Origin: Alishewanella agri BL06
Lineage (GTDB): Bacteria; Pseudomonadota; Gammaproteobacteria; Enterobacterales; Alteromonadaceae
DNA: 64,000 nt
Assembly: GCF_000272005.1 (NCBI RefSeq)
Contig: NZ_AKKU01000011.1
Span: 1-64,000 of the forward strand
Direction: 5' to 3'
Shown: piece by piece, positions 26,722 through 36,295 of the stretch
Layout: each line of letters starts with the position of its first letter
How positions within the stretch are numbered: position 1 is the stretch's first letter
Made by a program: the position numbers and the translations under genes
The notes under the pieces: model-generated
The model's database searches: none
Told to the model about the DNA's origin: nothing
The model's input: only the letters and a program-made list of their open reading frames with translations

Positions 26722-28065
26722 CTACGCCGGATTCCGAACAGAATCACCACGACCGATAGCATAGTAGGTAAAACCACGGAGCGCTAAGCGCTTTGGTTCG
26801 TACAGATTACGGCCATCAAAAATTACCGGTTGCTTTAATTGCGCTTTAATCAGCTCAAAATCGGGGGCGCGGAATTGTTGCCACTCAGTACAAATCACCA
26901 GCGCATCAGCACCTTTTAACGCGGCCTCTTTGGTGCCAACCAGCGTTAAATCATCGCGAACGCCATAGATACGCTGCGTTTCTTCCATCGCTTCCGGATC
27001 ATAAGCCTGAACTTTAGCCCCCGCGTGCCACATTTCTTCCATTAATACGCGGCTACTGGCTTCCCGCATATCATCAGTGTTTGGTTTAAAGCTAAGGCCC
27101 CAGATTGCGATAGTTTTACCGGCGAGATCGCCTGCAAAATGCTGTTTAAGTAATTCTGGCAATTTAAATTTCTGTTTGTTGTTAACCGCTTCAACCGCCT
27201 GCAACACCCTTGGTGTATAGCCCATTTGTTCAGATGAGCGAATCAATGCCTGCACATCTTTAGGGAAACAAGAGCCACCATAGCCACAACCCGGATAAAT
27301 AAAGTGGTAACCAATACGGGGGTCTGAACCTATGCCTTTTCGCACTGCCTCGATATCCGCGCCAAGTAATTCGGCGAGATTCGCCATTTCATTCATAAAA
27401 GAGATTTTTGTCGCCAGCATGCAGTTGGCGGCGTACTTGGTGAGTTCGGCCGAACGCACATCCATAAAAATCATCTTATCGTGATTACGGTTGAACGGCT
27501 CGTATAGCTCCCGCATGAGATCTTTTGGTCGATCATCATAAGTGCCAACGATAATCCGATCCGGACGCATACAGTCATTTACTGCTGCACCTTCTTTTAA
27601 AAATTCGGGGTTAGAAACCACGTCAAAATTAATGGCTTGCTCACGCTGCGCCAGCACTGAAGCAATGGTTGCTTTGACTTTGTCGGCCGTACCGACAGGT
27701 ACCGTGGATTTATCGATAATTACTTTCGGCGCCTGCATATAAGTGGCAATCGTTCTGGCAACCGCCAACACATACTGCAAATCGGCAGAGCCATCTTCAT
27801 CAGGTGGTGTACCCACTGCAATAAACTGCACTTCACCATGCTCTACACCAGCCTGCGCATCCGTCGTAAAATTCAGGTAACCACTGGCAAAATGCTTTTC
27901 AACAAGGGGCGTAAGACCAGGCTCATAAATAGGGATGATGCCTTTCTTCAGATTCTCAACCCGATCTGCATTCACATCGACACAAAGCACCTGATGCCCC
28001 ACCTCGGCCAACACCGCCGCCTGCACCAGACCAACATAACCAATACCGAATACTGTGACTTTCAT
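26722..28065 (-). CDS. ugd: UDP-glucose 6-dehydrogenase Ugd
   Basis: The protein has 447 aa. It oxidises UDP-glucose twice with NAD+ to UDP-glucuronate. The Rossmann start [17 protein letters not shown], the motif [12 protein letters not shown] at about 150, and the catalytic Cys266 in YGGSCFPKD are intact, as is [14 protein letters not shown] in the third domain. It lies between galU/UDP-GlcA epimerase and a HepT-MntA pair, with its start 4 bp inside the HepT gene end. Confidence 0.94.
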   Translation of the reverse strand: MKVTVFGIGYVGLVQAAVLAEVGHQVLCVDVNADRVENLKKGIIPIYEPGLTPLVEKHFASGYLNFTTDAQAGVEHGEVQFIAVGTPPDEDGSADLQYVLAVARTIATYMQAPKVIIDKSTVPVGTADKVKATIASVLAQREQAINFDVVSNPEFLKEGAAVNDCMRPDRIIVGTYDDRPKDLMRELYEPFNRNHDKMIFMDVRSAELTKYAANCMLATKISFMNEMANLAELLGADIEAVRKGIGSDPRIGYHFIYPGCGYGGSCFPKDVQALIRSSEQMGYTPRVLQAVEAVNNKQKFKLPELLKQHFAGDLAGKTIAIWGLSFKPNTDDMREASSRVLMEEMWHAGAKVQAYDPEAMEETQRIYGVRDDLTLVGTKEAALKGADALVICTEWQQFRAPDFELIKAQLKQPVIFDGRNLYEPKRLALRGFTYYAIGRGDSVRNPA

Positions 28066-28541
28066 AAAGCTCCCTTTAAAACACCATACCTTGCAGAAAA
28101 ATGAATGACATGATCAAGTACTTTTAACAACTCTTCTGCCATAACAAAAGCTCTATTAAGTAAGGTACTTTGAATTTCAGGATCGTCGGGGTAGTCGTGT
28201 GCAAATTGGTTGCGCATTTCCCTAAGTTTTAGCCACTGATCAACTGAACTCAGCGCACCAATTTTCTCAAGTCTGTTCAATTTATCTATAAAGGTGTTAA
28301 GTTCACCTTCTTCATGAGTCAATTCAAGCACCGCTGGTAAAAGCTTAGCGCCCATTACATCCTGCAATTTAGAAAAGCGCACAATAAATTGATCAAATAT
28401 TGCCAGTTCGATCTCGGTCAGTTGCGCCAGACTATCGGCCGTAAAAGGTTTTTTTTCAGCTAAATGCGACATGGACCAGCGCAAACGCTCAGCATGTACT
28501 TTACATACATCAATTATTCCCTGAAAAACAGCCTTATTCAT
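28062..28541 (-). CDS. hepT: HepT-like HEPN toxin
   Basis: The protein has 159 aa and is mostly alpha-helical. It carries the HEPN ribonuclease motif RX4HXY as R110-NQFA-H115-D-Y117 in [12 protein letters not shown]. HepT toxins are RNases or RNA-binding HEPN proteins that are neutralised when the MntA partner modifies the tyrosine next to the HXY motif. The gene directly follows the MntA-like gene with a 4-bp ATGA overlap. It is longer than many HepT proteins (about 130-140 aa). Its end overlaps the ugd start by 4 bp, so the module is embedded in the polysaccharide operon. Confidence 0.83.
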   Translation of the reverse strand: MNKAVFQGIIDVCKVHAERLRWSMSHLAEKKPFTADSLAQLTEIELAIFDQFIVRFSKLQDVMGAKLLPAVLELTHEEGELNTFIDKLNRLEKIGALSSVDQWLKLREMRNQFAHDYPDDPEIQSTLLNRAFVMAEELLKVLDHVIHFSARYGVLKGAL

Positions 28542-28840
28542 AACGGAACACCCGTCTCTTTAGCAATTTTATAAATGGGTAATACTGTTCCGGCTTTACG
28601 GTTAACCACAAGATCGATTTTTTGATCACCCAGAGCACGGTGAAGATCAACAAGAGCATTGAGCTTAGCCTCAACGATCTCGTCGACAGAACAGATTTCC
28701 GGTTCAATGTAGAGATCAATATCACCACCTCTGGCGTTATCATCGACCCTTGAACCAAACAAACGTAACTCAGAGTTCTGACCAAAATGCTTTAACAACA
28801 CTTGCCTGATAATTTGCTGTTGTGGTTCAGTTAGCCGCAT
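28538..28840 (-). CDS. mntA: MntA-like minimal nucleotidyltransferase antitoxin
   Basis: The protein has 100 aa. The minimal nucleotidyltransferase motif is GSRVDDNARGGDIDL, with G29-S30 and the metal ligands D40 and D42, and a third acidic or related position in KIDLVV. In the studied system MntA AMPylates HepT and thereby blocks it. The ATG at 28840 has GAGGGG upstream; a GTG at 28858 lies in a heptamer repeat and is less likely. It is the first gene of the pair. Confidence 0.83.
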   Translation of the reverse strand: MRLTEPQQQIIRQVLLKHFGQNSELRLFGSRVDDNARGGDIDLYIEPEICSVDEIVEAKLNALVDLHRALGDQKIDLVVNRKAGTVLPIYKIAKETGVPL

Positions 28841-28850
28841 AGCAATACCC

Positions 28851-28871
28851 CTCAACACTCAACATTCAAAA
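28851..28871. repeat. Degenerate heptamer repeat before the mntA start
   Basis: CTCAACA, CTCAACA, TTCAAAA in a row, 10-31 nt upstream of the MntA-like start codon and next to the end of the beta-CASP gene. Since 7 is not a multiple of 3 and it borders the ribosome binding site, copy changes would alter spacing. Confidence 0.75.
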
Positions 28872-28875
28872 CCCA

Positions 28876-30282
28876 TCATTCCGCAATCACCACTTTATCC
28901 GCATAAGCAGCCAAAGCAGTTTGCAGAGCTTTCTTCGCATCGACATCACCATGCACAATCCGCACTTGCTTTGGCCGTTTGCGCATACCTTTTATAAAGC
29001 GAGTTAACCCTTGCTGGTCGGCATGGGCAGAATAGCCGCTTAATGTTAACACTTCTGCCTTAATATCAATACGCTGGCCGTCAATATTAACATAACCACC
29101 TCGCGGGCCATATTGCTGGATCGCCGCACCAAGCGTACCACGCGCTTGATAACCTACAAATACTACCTGATGCACCGGGTCACCCAGCATAGCCTTCAGA
29201 TAATTTACCACTCTGCCACCCTCACACATACCACTGGCGGCAATAACGATAGCCGGTTTACGGGTACTGCTAAGTAAATTTACCGCAGCCAAATGTTCTG
29301 CGTGGCTATCAATAGTATACAGCTGGCTAAAATTTAGCGGGTGGCGACCTTCCTGCAAGCGTTTTAGTGCTTCGTCATCCCAGCATGCGGCCAGTTGTTG
29401 GTAAGCCACATTAAATTTAGCGGCCAAAGGTGAATCTACAATGACGGTCAGCTCATCCCAGCCTAAATGCTGGTGAATTTTTTTGCCACGTAACCGATGA
29501 ATTAACGTTTCCAGCTCGTATAGCAACTCCTGAGTACGGCCGATGCTAAAAGCCGGAAACAACACAGTGCCGTTATCCTGCAACGAATGCAGCAATGCTT
29601 GCTCTAAGCGCTTAATCCTATCCCGCCGGTTATCGTGCAACTTATCACCATAGGTACTTTCAATTACCACAATATCAGCAGCATAAGGCGGTTTTGGTGC
29701 GGGTAATAAGGGGGAATATGGCGCCCCCAGATCACCGGAAAACACCGTTAAAAAAGGTTTGCCGGCAACCCAATGTTTAATTTCAACATAGGCAGAGCCC
29801 AGAATATGCCCGGCTTTTTTTAGCCTGAAGTGTGCCTTAATACCGTTAAAAGCAGGGAACTCAACCCAGGCGTTAAACTTACAGGGCACAATCTGGCGGG
29901 CAATGGTACGCAAAAAGCCGTTAATCAGCTGCTCGTCGCGCGTTACCCCAACTTTAAGTGCATCTTCCAGTACTAAAGGTAACAAATGAGCTGAGGCTTC
30001 AGAGCAAAAAATAGGGCCGGTAAAACCGGCCGCCAGCAAATAAGGAATTCTTCCGACATGATCGATATGGACATGGGTAACAATAAGAGCGCGGATATGA
30101 GAGATGGGAAAGTTGATTGCAAGATTAGCTTTGCTGCCGCTGCCCTGCTCGTCCCCCTGAAATAAGCCGCAGTCGATTAGCACGGCGTAGTCTGGTGTTA
30201 TCAAATACTCATGGCAGGAACCGGTAACACCGTCGACTGCTCCGTGATGAATTATACGAGGTGAGCAAGTAAACTTTGACAT
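28876..30282 (-). CDS. Beta-CASP metallo-beta-lactamase-fold hydrolase (RNA-processing type)
   Basis: The protein has 468 aa. The metal-binding motif H70-V-H-I-D-H75 (THVHIDHVGR), GHILGSA, SGDLG and the beta-CASP features (FPAFSIGRTQELLYEL, SGMCEGGR, and the late SGYSAHAD) are all present. Family members are RNases of the CPSF73/RNase J-like group or related hydrolases. Whether this one acts on RNA is family inference. It lies between glmM and the HepT-MntA pair, in the same direction, an odd companion for sugar genes. Confidence 0.82.
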   Translation of the reverse strand: MSKFTCSPRIIHHGAVDGVTGSCHEYLITPDYAVLIDCGLFQGDEQGSGSKANLAINFPISHIRALIVTHVHIDHVGRIPYLLAAGFTGPIFCSEASAHLLPLVLEDALKVGVTRDEQLINGFLRTIARQIVPCKFNAWVEFPAFNGIKAHFRLKKAGHILGSAYVEIKHWVAGKPFLTVFSGDLGAPYSPLLPAPKPPYAADIVVIESTYGDKLHDNRRDRIKRLEQALLHSLQDNGTVLFPAFSIGRTQELLYELETLIHRLRGKKIHQHLGWDELTVIVDSPLAAKFNVAYQQLAACWDDEALKRLQEGRHPLNFSQLYTIDSHAEHLAAVNLLSSTRKPAIVIAASGMCEGGRVVNYLKAMLGDPVHQVVFVGYQARGTLGAAIQQYGPRGGYVNIDGQRIDIKAEVLTLSGYSAHADQQGLTRFIKGMRKRPKQVRIVHGDVDAKKALQTALAAYADKVVIAE

Positions 30283-30327
30283 CCTTGTCTCCGCTTTATT
30301 ACAAAAAAGTTAAAACACAATAATAGT

Positions 30328-31671
30328 TCAACTTTTAACAGCGTAAGCAATCATCTCCGCCATCTGCCGGCAAAGAACAGCATCAGCAGCCTCCACCATT
30401 ACCCGAATAAGCGGCTCAGTGCCGGATTTTCGTAGTAATACCCGGCCATTGTCGGCTAATTGTTGCTCTGCCGCACTTACTGCTTGTTTAACAGCGTCAG
30501 ATTGCAGTACTGCAGCGGCCTCACCTTCTACCCGCACGTTAATCAGCACTTGCGGCAGCTTTTGCATACCCAGCTTAAATTCGGCCAGTGGTTTGCCGCT
30601 TTGCAGCATCGCAACCAATACCTGTAAAGCCGCTACAATGGCATCGCCGGTGCTTACTTTATCCAGCAATAAAATATGACCGGAGTTCTCGCCGCCAATC
30701 ACCCAATTATGAGCTTTTAGCTGCTCTAGCACATAGCGGTCGCCTACTTTGGCTCTGACGAAAGGAATATCCAGCGCCTTTAACGCCAGCTCCAATCCCA
30801 GGTTAGCCATTTGGGTGCCTACTACACCACCTTGTAAGGTGCCATTTTGTTTAGCAGTGCTGGCCAGCATATACAGAATTTCATCGCCATCGACCACAAC
30901 ACCATTATGGTCAACTAACATAATGCGATCGGCATCACCGTCAAGCGCCAGGCCTAAATGCGCCTGTTGCGCCACAACAGCCGTGGCCAGGCTGTCGAGA
31001 TGGGTGGCGCCACAATGGGAATTTATATTAATACCATCTGGATGGTCGTGAATGGCTACTACCTCGGCGCCCAGCTCGCGGAATACTGCTGGCGCTACTT
31101 TATAGGCAGCACCGTTGGCACAATCCACCACAATTTTCAGTCCGGCCAGGGTTAAGCTATTAGGGAAAGTGCCTTTACAAAACTCAATATAACGGCCAGA
31201 GGCATCATCAATACGCCGTGCTTTACCCAGCCTTTCGCTACTGGCGTAATCAATACCATATTGCAAAGCATGCTCCAGCAAGGCCTCTATTTCTGACTCT
31301 TGCTGATCGGTAAGCTTGGTACCGCTGTTGGAGAAAAACTTAATGCCGTTATCATAATAGGGATTATGCGAGGCACTAATCACTACCCCGGCATCGGCCC
31401 GAAAGGTAGAGGTTAAATAGGCTACCGCCGGCGTAGGCAAAGGGCCGGCCAAAGCAATATTCACCCCAGCAGCCGATAAACCAGCTTCCAATGCTGATTC
31501 CAACATATACCCACTGGCACGGGTATCTTTACCAATTAACACTTCTTTGGTGCCAGCTGCGCCAAGCACTTTACCGGCAGCCCAACCTAACTTCATGGCA
31601 AAGTCTGCCGTCATCGGAAAGGTACCGACCTTACCGCGTACACCATCGGTACCGAAATATTGGCGTTTCAT
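30328..31671 (-). CDS. glmM: Phosphoglucosamine mutase GlmM
   Basis: The protein has 447 aa, as usual for GlmM. It converts glucosamine-6-phosphate to glucosamine-1-phosphate, towards UDP-GlcNAc. The phospho-serine loop is [13 protein letters not shown] with catalytic Ser101, the metal loop [12 protein letters not shown] is intact, and the phosphate-binding [14 protein letters not shown] is at the C-terminus. It starts 5 bp after the phosphoglycosyl transferase gene. This is probably an extra copy dedicated to the polysaccharide, since the housekeeping glmM usually lies near folP; that cannot be tested within the window. Confidence 0.92.
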   Translation of the reverse strand: MKRQYFGTDGVRGKVGTFPMTADFAMKLGWAAGKVLGAAGTKEVLIGKDTRASGYMLESALEAGLSAAGVNIALAGPLPTPAVAYLTSTFRADAGVVISASHNPYYDNGIKFFSNSGTKLTDQQESEIEALLEHALQYGIDYASSERLGKARRIDDASGRYIEFCKGTFPNSLTLAGLKIVVDCANGAAYKVAPAVFRELGAEVVAIHDHPDGININSHCGATHLDSLATAVVAQQAHLGLALDGDADRIMLVDHNGVVVDGDEILYMLASTAKQNGTLQGGVVGTQMANLGLELALKALDIPFVRAKVGDRYVLEQLKAHNWVIGGENSGHILLLDKVSTGDAIVAALQVLVAMLQSGKPLAEFKLGMQKLPQVLINVRVEGEAAAVLQSDAVKQAVSAAEQQLADNGRVLLRKSGTEPLIRVMVEAADAVLCRQMAEMIAYAVKS

Positions 31672-31676
31672 CCTTG

Positions 31677-32231
31677 TTACCTCTTAATACGATCACCACT
31701 GCCTTTACCAGCAACGGTCATAAAGATATATTTAAAATAATTTGCTAAGGTTAAATTTTCTAACATCTTGGCATCGGTTTCAGCCAGCAGCTCTGGCGTA
31801 GACATATCAATTTCATTTACCTGCGCTAAACCCGTAATACCAGGGCGAGCATTAAAAATACCTTTTTTGTCCCGCGCTGCTGTGAGTTCTTCCTGGTTAA
31901 ATAAACCCGGCCTTGGACCAACTAAGCTCATATCGCCCCAAAATACATTCCAAAGCTGAGGTAATTCATCTAACTTGGTTTTGCGTAAAAAACTACCAAA
32001 GGGAGTGATGGCGCTGGCACTAGCAAGATGGCTAGCAACCGAAGCAGTATCTTTTTTCATAGTACGAAACTTAACCAGCGTAAACGGCTTTTTATTACGC
32101 CCAACTCTAACTTGCCGGAATATTGGTGAGCCTGTGTCAAACAAACCAATAATGGTTAAAATAACCAGCACAGGAAACCCTACCACTAAGCCACAAAAGG
32201 CAAAAATAATATCCAACAACCTAATTAACAT
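31677..32231 (-). CDS. Monotopic phosphoglycosyl transferase (PglC/WcaJ C-terminal type)
   Basis: The protein has 184 aa. One N-terminal hydrophobic re-entrant helix ([21 protein letters not shown]) precedes the catalytic core with [27 protein letters not shown] and LVGPRPG. It should transfer a sugar phosphate from a UDP-sugar to undecaprenyl phosphate at the inner membrane, starting repeat-unit synthesis. Beside a WbpM-like dehydratase and a WbpV-like reductase, UDP-QuiNAc or UDP-FucNAc is the likely donor. The size corresponds to the minimal PglC form, without the extra helices of WbaP or WcaJ. Confidence 0.87.
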   Translation of the reverse strand: MLIRLLDIIFAFCGLVVGFPVLVILTIIGLFDTGSPIFRQVRVGRNKKPFTLVKFRTMKKDTASVASHLASASAITPFGSFLRKTKLDELPQLWNVFWGDMSLVGPRPGLFNQEELTAARDKKGIFNARPGITGLAQVNEIDMSTPELLAETDAKMLENLTLANYFKYIFMTVAGKGSGDRIKR

Positions 32232-32259
32232 ATAACCTCAAAAGGAAATAAAAAAGAAA

Positions 32260-32308
32260 TTCAACATTCAACATTCAACATTCAACATTCAACATTCAAC
32301 ATTCAACA
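32260..32308. repeat. Heptamer tandem array (TTCAACA x7)
   Basis: Seven perfect copies of TTCAACA. The array starts 29 nt upstream of the phosphoglycosyl transferase start codon and runs into the last codons of the SDR gene before it, which ends Asn-Asn-Val-Glu-Cys-stop because of the repeat. It is the longest array of this family in the window. Confidence 0.95.
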
Positions 32309-33237
32309 TTATTAAAGCACCGCCTAATCCCCTCTTCCACCGTAATCGGCGGCTTCCAGCCGAGAGTCTCTTTTGTATGGCTAATATCTACCTGTAAATT
32401 GCCACACAACCTATCAACAATAGCTTGCTTACCCGTAAGTTTACCAGCCAGTCTAAACCAACTCTCAGGCACTGGGATAAGTCTGGGAGTTTTTCCATAG
32501 GCTCGAACCATTAGCTGTAACAGCTCGGTGGTTGACAGGTCACGGTCATCACTCACTAAAAATGTTTGATTGGCAGCTTTGGGATGATCAATACAAACTT
32601 TTATCAGGTCGACCAGATTGCTGAGCGCGACCATACTTCGCTGGTTACGAATAGCTCCTAGGGGCAGCGGCAAGTTCCTTTTTGCGAGACGTAGCATCGC
32701 AGCAAAATTTGCTTTTACTCCCGGACCATATACCAGCGGAGGACGAATTATTACAAACTCCATTCCGGTGTCCGAACATAATCTTTTTAAAGCAGCTTCG
32801 GCTTCCGCTTTGGAGATCCCGTAAGGATCAGTTGCTTTGCTTAAATCATGCGCAGTAAACGGCTGCTCTGGGAGCGTTGCTTCACCGTTCACTTTAATCG
32901 TACTAATAAAAATAAAACGCTTTACGCCGGACGCTGCGGCTTGACGAGCCAGATTAAGAGTTCCGGCAACGTTGACCTCACGGTATGCTGCCAGCGGGTC
33001 TGCAGCCGTATCATCCATCACATGTACACGCGCAGCTGCATGAATGACGACCGAAACGCCGGCCAGGCAGTCGGAGTAGTCTTCAGTAGTAGTAAGCTCT
33101 TTCTGAAAAAACTGTCCTGGCTGCCCCGCTATGTGACGACGCCCGACGAGTCTTAATTGGCTTCCGGATAGCGCGGCCACCAGGGCCGATCCAACGAAAC
33201 CAGTGTGACCGGTAATTAAAATTACATCCTTAAGCAA
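32296..33237 (-). CDS. UDP-4-keto-6-deoxy-GlcNAc reductase-like SDR (WbpV-like)
   Basis: The protein has 313 aa. The SDR start ILITGHTGFVGSALVAAL, the active-site Ser/Thr region FISTIKVNGE and catalytic YGISK are present, and RPPLVYGPGVKANF follows. The pattern is that of WbpV/WreQ enzymes, which reduce the product of WbpM to UDP-N-acetylquinovosamine. The C-terminus FNNVEC and the TGA stop come from the heptamer array. It begins 1 bp after the preceding glycosyltransferase gene, so it is clearly in the operon. Confidence 0.78.
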   Translation of the reverse strand: MLKDVILITGHTGFVGSALVAALSGSQLRLVGRRHIAGQPGQFFQKELTTTEDYSDCLAGVSVVIHAAARVHVMDDTAADPLAAYREVNVAGTLNLARQAAASGVKRFIFISTIKVNGEATLPEQPFTAHDLSKATDPYGISKAEAEAALKRLCSDTGMEFVIIRPPLVYGPGVKANFAAMLRLAKRNLPLPLGAIRNQRSMVALSNLVDLIKVCIDHPKAANQTFLVSDDRDLSTTELLQLMVRAYGKTPRLIPVPESWFRLAGKLTGKQAIVDRLCGNLQVDISHTKETLGWKPPITVEEGIRRCFNNVEC

Positions 33238-33238
33238 T

Positions 33239-34360
33239 TTAACGCCCCAATAATTCCTGATAAAGCTTCAGATGGATGCCCACTACTGTGTTGATATCAA
33301 ACTCAGCCTCTGCCAATCGCCGGCCGTTAAGGCCCAGCTTCAGGCGCAAATGCTTATTAACACTCAGTTTTTCGATCGCATCAGCGAGTTGTTCTGCATT
33401 TTTGACTTCGACAAGCAAACCCGTTTCGTCAGGAGTAATAGCATCACGACATCCCGGCACATCTGTAGTAATCACTGCTCGCCCACAAGCTGCAGCTTCA
33501 ATGAGTGATTTCGGTAGCCCCTCGCGATAACTTGGCAGCACAGCAACATGACAGTTAGCGTAGGTTGAATTAACATCTTTAGAATAGCCCCAATACTCGA
33601 CTAAACCGTCAGAGACCCAACTATCAATTTGTTGCTTAGTAACTGACTTTGGATTTTCATCAGTATCACCAACCAATACCATACGACAATCCAAGCCTCG
33701 GGCTTTAAGCAACTTCGCAGCTTCAACAAATTCTAAGACGCCCTTGTCAACTAAAAGTCTGGCAAGTAACAGAAAAACCGGCGCCCCCGCTGGCTCCTCA
33801 CTAATCACGTAATTATTTAGGTTAACTCCCGAGCCACGGATTGTAACCGCCGCATTTTCTTCAATGATTTTTTGAGAAATAAACAACTGCTTATCTGTAT
33901 TATTTTGAAAGATAACCCTCGTTGCCGAATTTCTGAGTGCAAAGCGGTACAGTAAACTAATAAAAAAACGCAACAACTTAGCTTTAAAGCCTTCAGCGAT
34001 GAACACAAAACCCAGACCTGAAATCGATGCCACCCTGGCTACGCGAAAAAAACGCGAAGCGATACCAGCGTACAACACGGGCTTTATAGTAACCATATGA
34101 ATCAGCGATGGTTTAAGCTTACTAATTAATCTCCATATGGAAAATAACGTTTTGAGCTCTGCAACAATTGAGGTTCCACTTCGCTCTAGCTTTAACTCAT
34201 GCACTACGAAACCAGAGGATACCAATACATCTGCTTTATCTGTGAACTGACACGCGACGTGAACCTCATAACCCGCCTCTTTTGCTGCAACAGCTATAGG
34301 CAAACGATGCGAAACAAAGAACCAATCTACGTTTACGACGAAAAGTATCTTCGCTTTCAT
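33239..34360 (-). CDS. Glycosyltransferase family 4 (WbpT/PglA-like)
   Basis: The protein has 373 aa, GT-B fold. The N-terminal domain has VVNVDWFFVSHRLPIA, a start shared by PglA- and WbpT-type enzymes. The C-terminal domain has the nucleotide-sugar-binding stretch VLPSYREGLPKSLIEAAACG with the EX7E motif. It should add a GalNAc- or GalNAcA-type sugar to the lipid-linked intermediate in the cytoplasm; the exact donor is inferred from neighbours. It overlaps the preceding asparagine synthase-like gene by 4 bp. Confidence 0.82.
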   Translation of the reverse strand: MKAKILFVVNVDWFFVSHRLPIAVAAKEAGYEVHVACQFTDKADVLVSSGFVVHELKLERSGTSIVAELKTLFSIWRLISKLKPSLIHMVTIKPVLYAGIASRFFRVARVASISGLGFVFIAEGFKAKLLRFFISLLYRFALRNSATRVIFQNNTDKQLFISQKIIEENAAVTIRGSGVNLNNYVISEEPAGAPVFLLLARLLVDKGVLEFVEAAKLLKARGLDCRMVLVGDTDENPKSVTKQQIDSWVSDGLVEYWGYSKDVNSTYANCHVAVLPSYREGLPKSLIEAAACGRAVITTDVPGCRDAITPDETGLLVEVKNAEQLADAIEKLSVNKHLRLKLGLNGRRLAEAEFDINTVVGIHLKLYQELLGR

Positions 34361-36294
34361 TTATGGTACTTCTCGAACCAAGCCTGAAACATTAATATAT
34401 CCCAAAGTTGGTACTGCCAATTTCTTTTACCGGATTTATGTTCTTGCCACATGCTACTAATTATATTAGCGTCAAAAAATCCCTCCGACACCAGACGTTC
34501 ATGATTAAGCAAGTTCTCAGCCCACTCCAATAAGGGGCCTCGTAACCAGCTATCCAATGGAACTGCAAAACCCATTTTAGGTCTTTCAATCAATTCCTTA
34601 GGAACGTACTTGTAAAGAATCTGTCGAAGGCACCATTTGGATTGGCCACTTTTTAATTTAATCGATAGAGGCGTTTTCCAGGCTAACTCAAAAACGTTGT
34701 GATCTAAAAATGGCACCCTGGTCTCAAGAGATACCGCCATTGCAGATCGGTCAACTTTTACAAGAATATCGTCAGGAAGGTAAGTTACGGTGTCCAAAGC
34801 CATCATTTGTAATATTGGATCGTCAACCACAATTCTTCGTTCTGGGTCAGTCAGTGCGGTAAGCGGTTCCTTACTACCTAAAACTACCTCTTGAGGGCTC
34901 TGCCAGTGAGAAACGAGTCGTAAATATAGTTCGTTAATGTCTTTTGACGTAATCACTGCAGCAGCTTTGTGTAACTTGTCTCCCAAATTACGAAGTGTGT
35001 ATCTCTTGGGGAGTATTCTTCCAATAAAGTCCCAGGCTTTAACAGGTACTAATAAAAGCAGACGAGAAAGAACCTTACGTAAAAACACCGGGAGTCTATT
35101 CAACTTTCCCCATGTATTAGCGGTAAGCATATAACGATTATAGCCACAGAAGAGTTCGTCTCCAGCATCACCGGATAATGAGACTGTGACATGCTGCTTT
35201 GCAATTTTCGATACTAAATAAGTGGGAATTTGAGAAGAGTCTGAGAATGGTTCGTCAAAAATTGCCGGGAGTTCAGGGATAACTGCAAGCGCATCCCGTG
35301 CTGTAACGTAAAGCTCTGTATGCTCAGTCCCCAGATGAGTGGCAACTTCTTTAGCAAACTTAGCTTCGTTAAAGCGCTCGTCATCAAAACCAATAGAAAA
35401 TGTCTTGACAGGTTTATCCGACTGTTTCTGCATTAAAGCTACGATTAAGGAAGAGTCAATTCCACCGGATAGAAATGCTCCTAACGGTACATCAGCGAGC
35501 ATCTGTCCAGAAACGGCTTTTGACAGACACTTCTCAATTTCATCCAATTGCGCTGTAACGTCACCTTCTGATTGGTTTGCAAGAGCATTTAAAATTACGT
35601 CTCTAGCAGACCAATACTCCTCGTAAGTGCTGCCAGCATCGCCTCTAAATGACACTATTGTGCCCGGCAGTAATTTAAAAACACCTTTATAAATTGAATA
35701 AGGTGCCGGTATGTAGTTGTGCCGAAGTAACAAAGCGATTGAATCACGCTCAATTTCTGCAGAAAACTCTGGATGCTCGCGCAACGAACTCAGTTGTGAA
35801 CCAAAGATTAGTGAACCTTGATTTAAACAATAGTAAAGTGGTTTCTCGCCAAAACGATCTCTGGCTAAATAAAGTTCCTTGCGTTGACTATCCCAAAGTG
35901 ATAGCGCAAACATACCCGTCGCTTTTTGCAGGGTGAGCTTGAGCCCCCATCTTTCGATTGCGACTAACAGAGTCTCAGTATCTGAATGACCAGACCAACT
36001 AACTGCAACTGTTTGCTCGAGCTCGCGTCTTAACTCGTTATGATTATAAATTTCACCATTAAATGCGATCACATATCTGCCGCTCTGTGAACGCATTGGT
36101 TGATGCCCAGCTTCGGAAAGATCCACGATAGCCAAACGGCGATGAGTAAAACCTATAGCATCAGCCGCATCAAAAAAGATTCCCGAGCTGTCAGGGCCCC
36201 TAGTGATGATTACATCACCCATCCGATGAAGTAACGCTTCATTGTCAGCAACTGTTGTTCTTCCAAATGACCAATATCCAGCAAAACCACACAT
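34357..36294 (-). CDS. Asparagine synthase-like amidotransferase (WbpS-like)
   Basis: The protein has 645 aa. The N-terminal glutaminase domain starts with catalytic Cys2 (MCGFAGYW) and contains RGPDSSG and FNGEIYNH. The C-terminal synthase domain has the PPi loop AFLSGGIDSSLIVAL and SLSGDAGDELFCGYNRY. AsnB homologues inside polysaccharide clusters, such as WbpS in P. aeruginosa, are believed to amidate uronic acids, and genes for GalNAcA and GlcA/GalA precursors are present here. A metabolic asparagine synthetase cannot be excluded. Confidence 0.85.
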   Translation of the reverse strand: MCGFAGYWSFGRTTVADNEALLHRMGDVIITRGPDSSGIFFDAADAIGFTHRRLAIVDLSEAGHQPMRSQSGRYVIAFNGEIYNHNELRRELEQTVAVSWSGHSDTETLLVAIERWGLKLTLQKATGMFALSLWDSQRKELYLARDRFGEKPLYYCLNQGSLIFGSQLSSLREHPEFSAEIERDSIALLLRHNYIPAPYSIYKGVFKLLPGTIVSFRGDAGSTYEEYWSARDVILNALANQSEGDVTAQLDEIEKCLSKAVSGQMLADVPLGAFLSGGIDSSLIVALMQKQSDKPVKTFSIGFDDERFNEAKFAKEVATHLGTEHTELYVTARDALAVIPELPAIFDEPFSDSSQIPTYLVSKIAKQHVTVSLSGDAGDELFCGYNRYMLTANTWGKLNRLPVFLRKVLSRLLLLVPVKAWDFIGRILPKRYTLRNLGDKLHKAAAVITSKDINELYLRLVSHWQSPQEVVLGSKEPLTALTDPERRIVVDDPILQMMALDTVTYLPDDILVKVDRSAMAVSLETRVPFLDHNVFELAWKTPLSIKLKSGQSKWCLRQILYKYVPKELIERPKMGFAVPLDSWLRGPLLEWAENLLNHERLVSEGFFDANIISSMWQEHKSGKRNWQYQLWDILMFQAWFEKYHK

Positions 36295-36295
36295 A

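Noticed and set aside
31420-31435. Second ops site (GGCGGTAGCC on the minus strand) in glmM
   Set aside because: It lies within conserved coding sequence, lacks the following T/G-rich and JUMPstart context, and is not near a promoter.
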